NCBI GenBank assembly: GCA_025462645.1
Contig: JAOAPB010000037.1
Location: 1 to 34,912, forward strand
Source: Edaphobacter sp.
Lineage (GTDB): Bacteria > Acidobacteriota > Terriglobia > Terriglobales > Acidobacteriaceae
Reading direction: 5' to 3'
Length of the DNA stretch: 34,912 bases
In this document: one piece after another, positions 32,638 to 34,912 of the stretch
Numbering within the stretch: the first letter of the stretch is position 1
Layout of the letters: every line of letters begins with the position of its first letter
Program-made: the position numbers and the translations under genes
The notes under the pieces: generated by a model
Database searches by the model: none
Seen by the model: the letters and a program-made list of their open reading frames with translations, nothing else
What the model was told of the DNA's origin: nothing

Positions 32638-33699
32638 GTGAAGCACGTTGCGAGTCTGGATGGGGTTCGAGGGGTAGCAGTTCTGTCTGTTGTGTTGTTC
32701 CATTTTTTCCCGAGGAGCGGCACTGGCCCTTTCGGTATGCTGGCGTCGGCTGGGTGGATTGGTGTAGATATTTTTTTCGTTCTCTCTGGGTTTCTGATCA
32801 CCAGTATTTTGTATGAGCAGAGAGGGGCGGAGAATTATTTCCGCAACTTCTATGTGCGCCGGGTACTGCGGTTGTTTCCGCTGTACTACTTTCTTCTTCT
32901 GGGCGCTTTGCTCCTAGCACCTTTCCTGCATGTTCAGTGGCGGTTGGGACATCTGGCGATGTTGTTTTACGGGGCGAATCTAGTTCTTCCCTTTGATAAC
33001 TCGCTGGGCACGATAGGACCGTTCGATTTTTTCCATGTGTGGAGCCTGGCGGTGGAGGAGCAGTTCTACCTGGTCTGGCCGTGGCTGGTGGGAAGCCAAC
33101 TGAAGCGTGGGACGCTACGGAATATATGTATCGCAGGAATCCTGTTGTCTCCGCTATTACGATTCGCGCTGTTGCACGTACACGCGCAGTCCTGGCTGAT
33201 CTATCAGAGTCTGCCAACACGGATGGATTCCTTGCTGGTGGGCGCTGCGCTTGCGCTGATTCCATTGCCGTCATTGCGCACGGCGCGGATAACAGGGGCA
33301 GCTGCGTTGGCGGTGTGTGGTGTGTTGGTCTGGTTAGGGCACTCGATGTTTTTTCTGTCGCGGCCGATCCAGGGCGCCGGATACAGTGCGCTGGCGCTGC
33401 TCTCGGGCTCAATACTGGTGCTTAGCTTTTACCCTACGACGATTGTTCATCGCGTGTGTTCGTGGAACGTGCTGCGTTTTTACGGAAAGTACAGTTATGG
33501 GCTGTACCTGTGGCACTATCTGTTTTTAGCTCAATTTGGATGGCTGGCCAAGTGGGTACGAGAACATGTGCCAGTTCCATTTGTGGCGGGTGTGTTGAGT
33601 TTTGGATCGATTCTTCTGTGTTCGACCTTGCTGGCTGTTGCTAGTTACCGTCTGATTGAACGGCCATTTCTACAGCTGAAGCGGCGATTTGAATATTAG
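32638..33699 (+). CDS. Acyltransferase 3 family membrane protein
   Basis: An OafA/YrhL-type integral-membrane O-acyltransferase of 353 residues, which typically acetylates sugars of lipopolysaccharide, exopolysaccharide or other envelope glycans. Family marks are SLDGVRGVAVLSVVLFHFFP (catalytic-type His22), GWIGVDIFFVLSGFLITSIL, YVRRVLRLFPLYYFLLLG, and HVWSLAVEEQFYLVWPWL. About ten hydrophobic segments follow. There is no C-terminal SGNH domain. The GTG at 32638 has GGAGAG upstream. Its stop overlaps the convergent stop of the YdcF-like gene by 4 bases. Confidence 0.93.
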   Translation: MKHVASLDGVRGVAVLSVVLFHFFPRSGTGPFGMLASAGWIGVDIFFVLSGFLITSILYEQRGAENYFRNFYVRRVLRLFPLYYFLLLGALLLAPFLHVQWRLGHLAMLFYGANLVLPFDNSLGTIGPFDFFHVWSLAVEEQFYLVWPWLVGSQLKRGTLRNICIAGILLSPLLRFALLHVHAQSWLIYQSLPTRMDSLLVGAALALIPLPSLRTARITGAAALAVCGVLVWLGHSMFFLSRPIQGAGYSALALLSGSILVLSFYPTTIVHRVCSWNVLRFYGKYSYGLYLWHYLFLAQFGWLAKWVREHVPVPFVAGVLSFGSILLCSTLLAVASYRLIERPFLQLKRRFEY

Positions 33700-34343
33700 C
33701 GGGCAGTCGCGGCGCCGGGCAGGAAGCGTGAGGGTGGAAAGCCGCGAATGCGGAGCTGGAGACAGCGCCAGGCTTCGACGGAGTACAGGACGATTTTGTG
33801 CCCGATGTTGTACTCGTCCGGCCAGCGTGAGGCATGGGTGTGCCAGCCGACGGAGAGCGCTGGTTGGGTGATGTCGAAGGTGTTGAGGATGAGGGAGGTT
33901 CGTCCGAGATGATAGGGGGAGCTGACGACTTCGGCTGAGGACCAGCTGTGTTCATGCATGATCTGGGCGGAGTAGTAGATGTTCTGGACGGTGTTTTGTG
34001 CCTGTGACTCTTCGAGGATGTCGGAGGCGGGGACGCCCTGGGCGGCGGCGAACTGGGCCATGGTGTGGGCTTCGACGAAGGAGTTGTGTGCAGGGCCACC
34101 GGTCATGATGATGTGCGGGGCGACTCCGGCCTTGTACTCGCGGACGCCTTCGAGGACGCGCTCGCGCTGCTCGGGCGAGGGTGTGCCGTCGAGTTTGGCA
34201 GGCGTGCCGAGGACGACGATGGTGTCGAAGTGAGTGGCGGTGGTGTTGTGAGTGGGGAGGGTGACGTAGTTGCCCGCGACGATAAGGGCGAGGGTGAAGG
34301 CTAGCAGGAAGAGAGCGAAGAGGGTTCGGGTCAGGAGCTTCAC
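33696..34343 (-). CDS. YdcF/ElyC/SanA family (DUF218) protein
   Basis: The 215-residue protein has an N-terminal membrane anchor (TLFALFLLAFTLALIVAGNY) and a DUF218 domain: FDTIVVLGTPAK (start of the fold), HIIMTGGPAHNSFVEAHTMA, with the TGG and E-x3-M pattern, and ILEESQAQNTVQNIYYSAQI. E. coli ElyC and SanA of this family affect envelope integrity and cell-wall polymer synthesis; the biochemical activity is not established. The stop codons of this gene and the acyltransferase share the bases TTAG. Confidence 0.88.
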   Translation of the reverse strand: MKLLTRTLFALFLLAFTLALIVAGNYVTLPTHNTTATHFDTIVVLGTPAKLDGTPSPEQRERVLEGVREYKAGVAPHIIMTGGPAHNSFVEAHTMAQFAAAQGVPASDILEESQAQNTVQNIYYSAQIMHEHSWSSAEVVSSPYHLGRTSLILNTFDITQPALSVGWHTHASRWPDEYNIGHKIVLYSVEAWRCLQLRIRGFPPSRFLPGAATAR

Positions 34344-34386
34344 GGAGTTAGCGTATCAGGGCCGGGGCCTCTACTTCATAACAAAT

Positions 34387-34782
34387 TTAGCTGGCAACGG
34401 CTTGCTCGATCAGGGCACTGGCTGCGCTGATTGGACCGAGTAGGTGATCGTCGATCGAATAGCGATCCTTGAGATAGGCAGCATCGTTATAACTTAGCCA
34501 AACTTTACCTTCTGTGTCCTGCCATGCGAGGGCTTTTAGCGGTAGGTCTATGGCGGAGAGAGGTGCAGCCAACATGACGGGAGTGCCTCCCTTTGGGTTT
34601 CCGAAGATGAGGAGTTGAGTTGAGGGCATGTGGAGGCCGATTTTCTCGGCTTCACCGCTGTGGTCGATGCGAGCGAAGATGGTAATGTTTTTGGCGCGGA
34701 GAATGACTTCGAGACGGTCGAGTGTCTCGGGGACCGAGTAGGGGCTCGGATGGGTGATTATGCCGTTCGGAGTAGGAGTCAC
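34387..34782 (-). CDS. DUF302 domain protein
   Basis: The 131 residues form a DUF302 domain: YSVPETLDRLEVILRAKNIT, FARIDHSGEAEKIGL, TQLLIFGNPKGGTPVMLAAP, DLPLKALAWQDTEGKVWLSY and a final helix. Proteins of this family are small and of unknown function, sometimes in stress or sulfur-related clusters. No signal peptide. It is separated from the YdcF-like gene by 43 bases and has the same direction, so an operon is possible. The 130 bases from its start to the window end show no feature. Confidence 0.85.
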   Translation of the reverse strand: MTPTPNGIITHPSPYSVPETLDRLEVILRAKNITIFARIDHSGEAEKIGLHMPSTQLLIFGNPKGGTPVMLAAPLSAIDLPLKALAWQDTEGKVWLSYNDAAYLKDRYSIDDHLLGPISAASALIEQAVAS

Positions 34783-34912
34783 TGGATCTGCTTTCTGGTT
34801 GCGATGGTAGCTTGGCGCGCGCTGAATTTATGAAACAGATGTTTTCATGATGCAGCCATTGTTTTCTAACTGAAGAGGAATTCTTTCGTGCGTAGCTCCT
34901 TCACTGTGTCGC

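Noticed and set aside
1..34912. Looked for tRNA, rRNA, CRISPR arrays and prophage genes
   Set aside because: No tRNA-type T-arm with acceptor pairing, no rRNA conserved segments, no regularly spaced repeats and no phage structural genes were seen by eye.

Overview
The window reads as chromosomal DNA from an acidobacterium, most likely an Acidobacteriaceae member (Terriglobia; Granulicella/Edaphobacter/Terriglobus-like). Reasons: high-GC coding with many small paralog-type proteins I associate with that group (TPR proteins, a PEP-CTERM protein, a PagL-like outer-membrane protein, a 76-residue LRFLWNASRG protein), REP-like GTCATCCTGAGCG repeats, and the gene neighbourhoods. The assignment is inferred from memory of these families; no 16S or other marker gene is present.

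Layout. (1) 0.3-6.5 kb: gpmI (+), convergent with a Tat-exported metallophosphoesterase (-), then the DNA-metabolism operon dnaX-ybaB-recR (-) and a bacterial SET-domain protein (-). (2) 6.8-16.9 kb: mostly + strand accessory and housekeeping genes: two exported TPR proteins, a DinB/DUF1569-like protein, a PEP-CTERM protein next to an IS5-type transposase remnant, a zinc-ribbon/PspC protein adjoining lysA (DAP decarboxylase), yebC, a PagL-like protein, ftcD and an exported protein of unknown function. (3) 17.1-24.5 kb: a compact ten-gene flagellar block on the - strand, flgF-flgG-flgA-flgH-flgI-flgJ-flgM-flgN-flgK-flgL. A near-perfect sigma-28 promoter lies at the flgJ/flgM junction, so the late genes (anti-sigma factor, chaperone, hook-filament junction proteins) can be expressed separately from the rod/ring genes. 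Divergent from it, 24.7-25.6 kb, are cheY- and cheX-like genes, also behind a sigma-28-like promoter. (4) 26.0-34.8 kb: a small conserved protein, two dienelactone-hydrolase-family enzymes, rpsO-pnp, a 10-TM DMT-like membrane protein, an acyltransferase-3, a YdcF-like protein and a DUF302 protein.

The most unusual structure is not a gene. The two outer ends of the motility locus, directly after flgL and directly after cheX, carry diverged copies of the same approximately 180-210 bp intergenic element: C-rich box, then a shared 14-mer, a GC-rich terminator-like hairpin and a shared 13-mer, with conserved spacing, each copy oriented along its upstream gene. The + strand base composition also switches from C>G to G>C within flgF (about 24.06 kb), irrespective of gene direction, which suggests a replication-strand switch or an inversion boundary at this locus.

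No rRNA, tRNA, CRISPR array, prophage or intact insertion sequence was seen.
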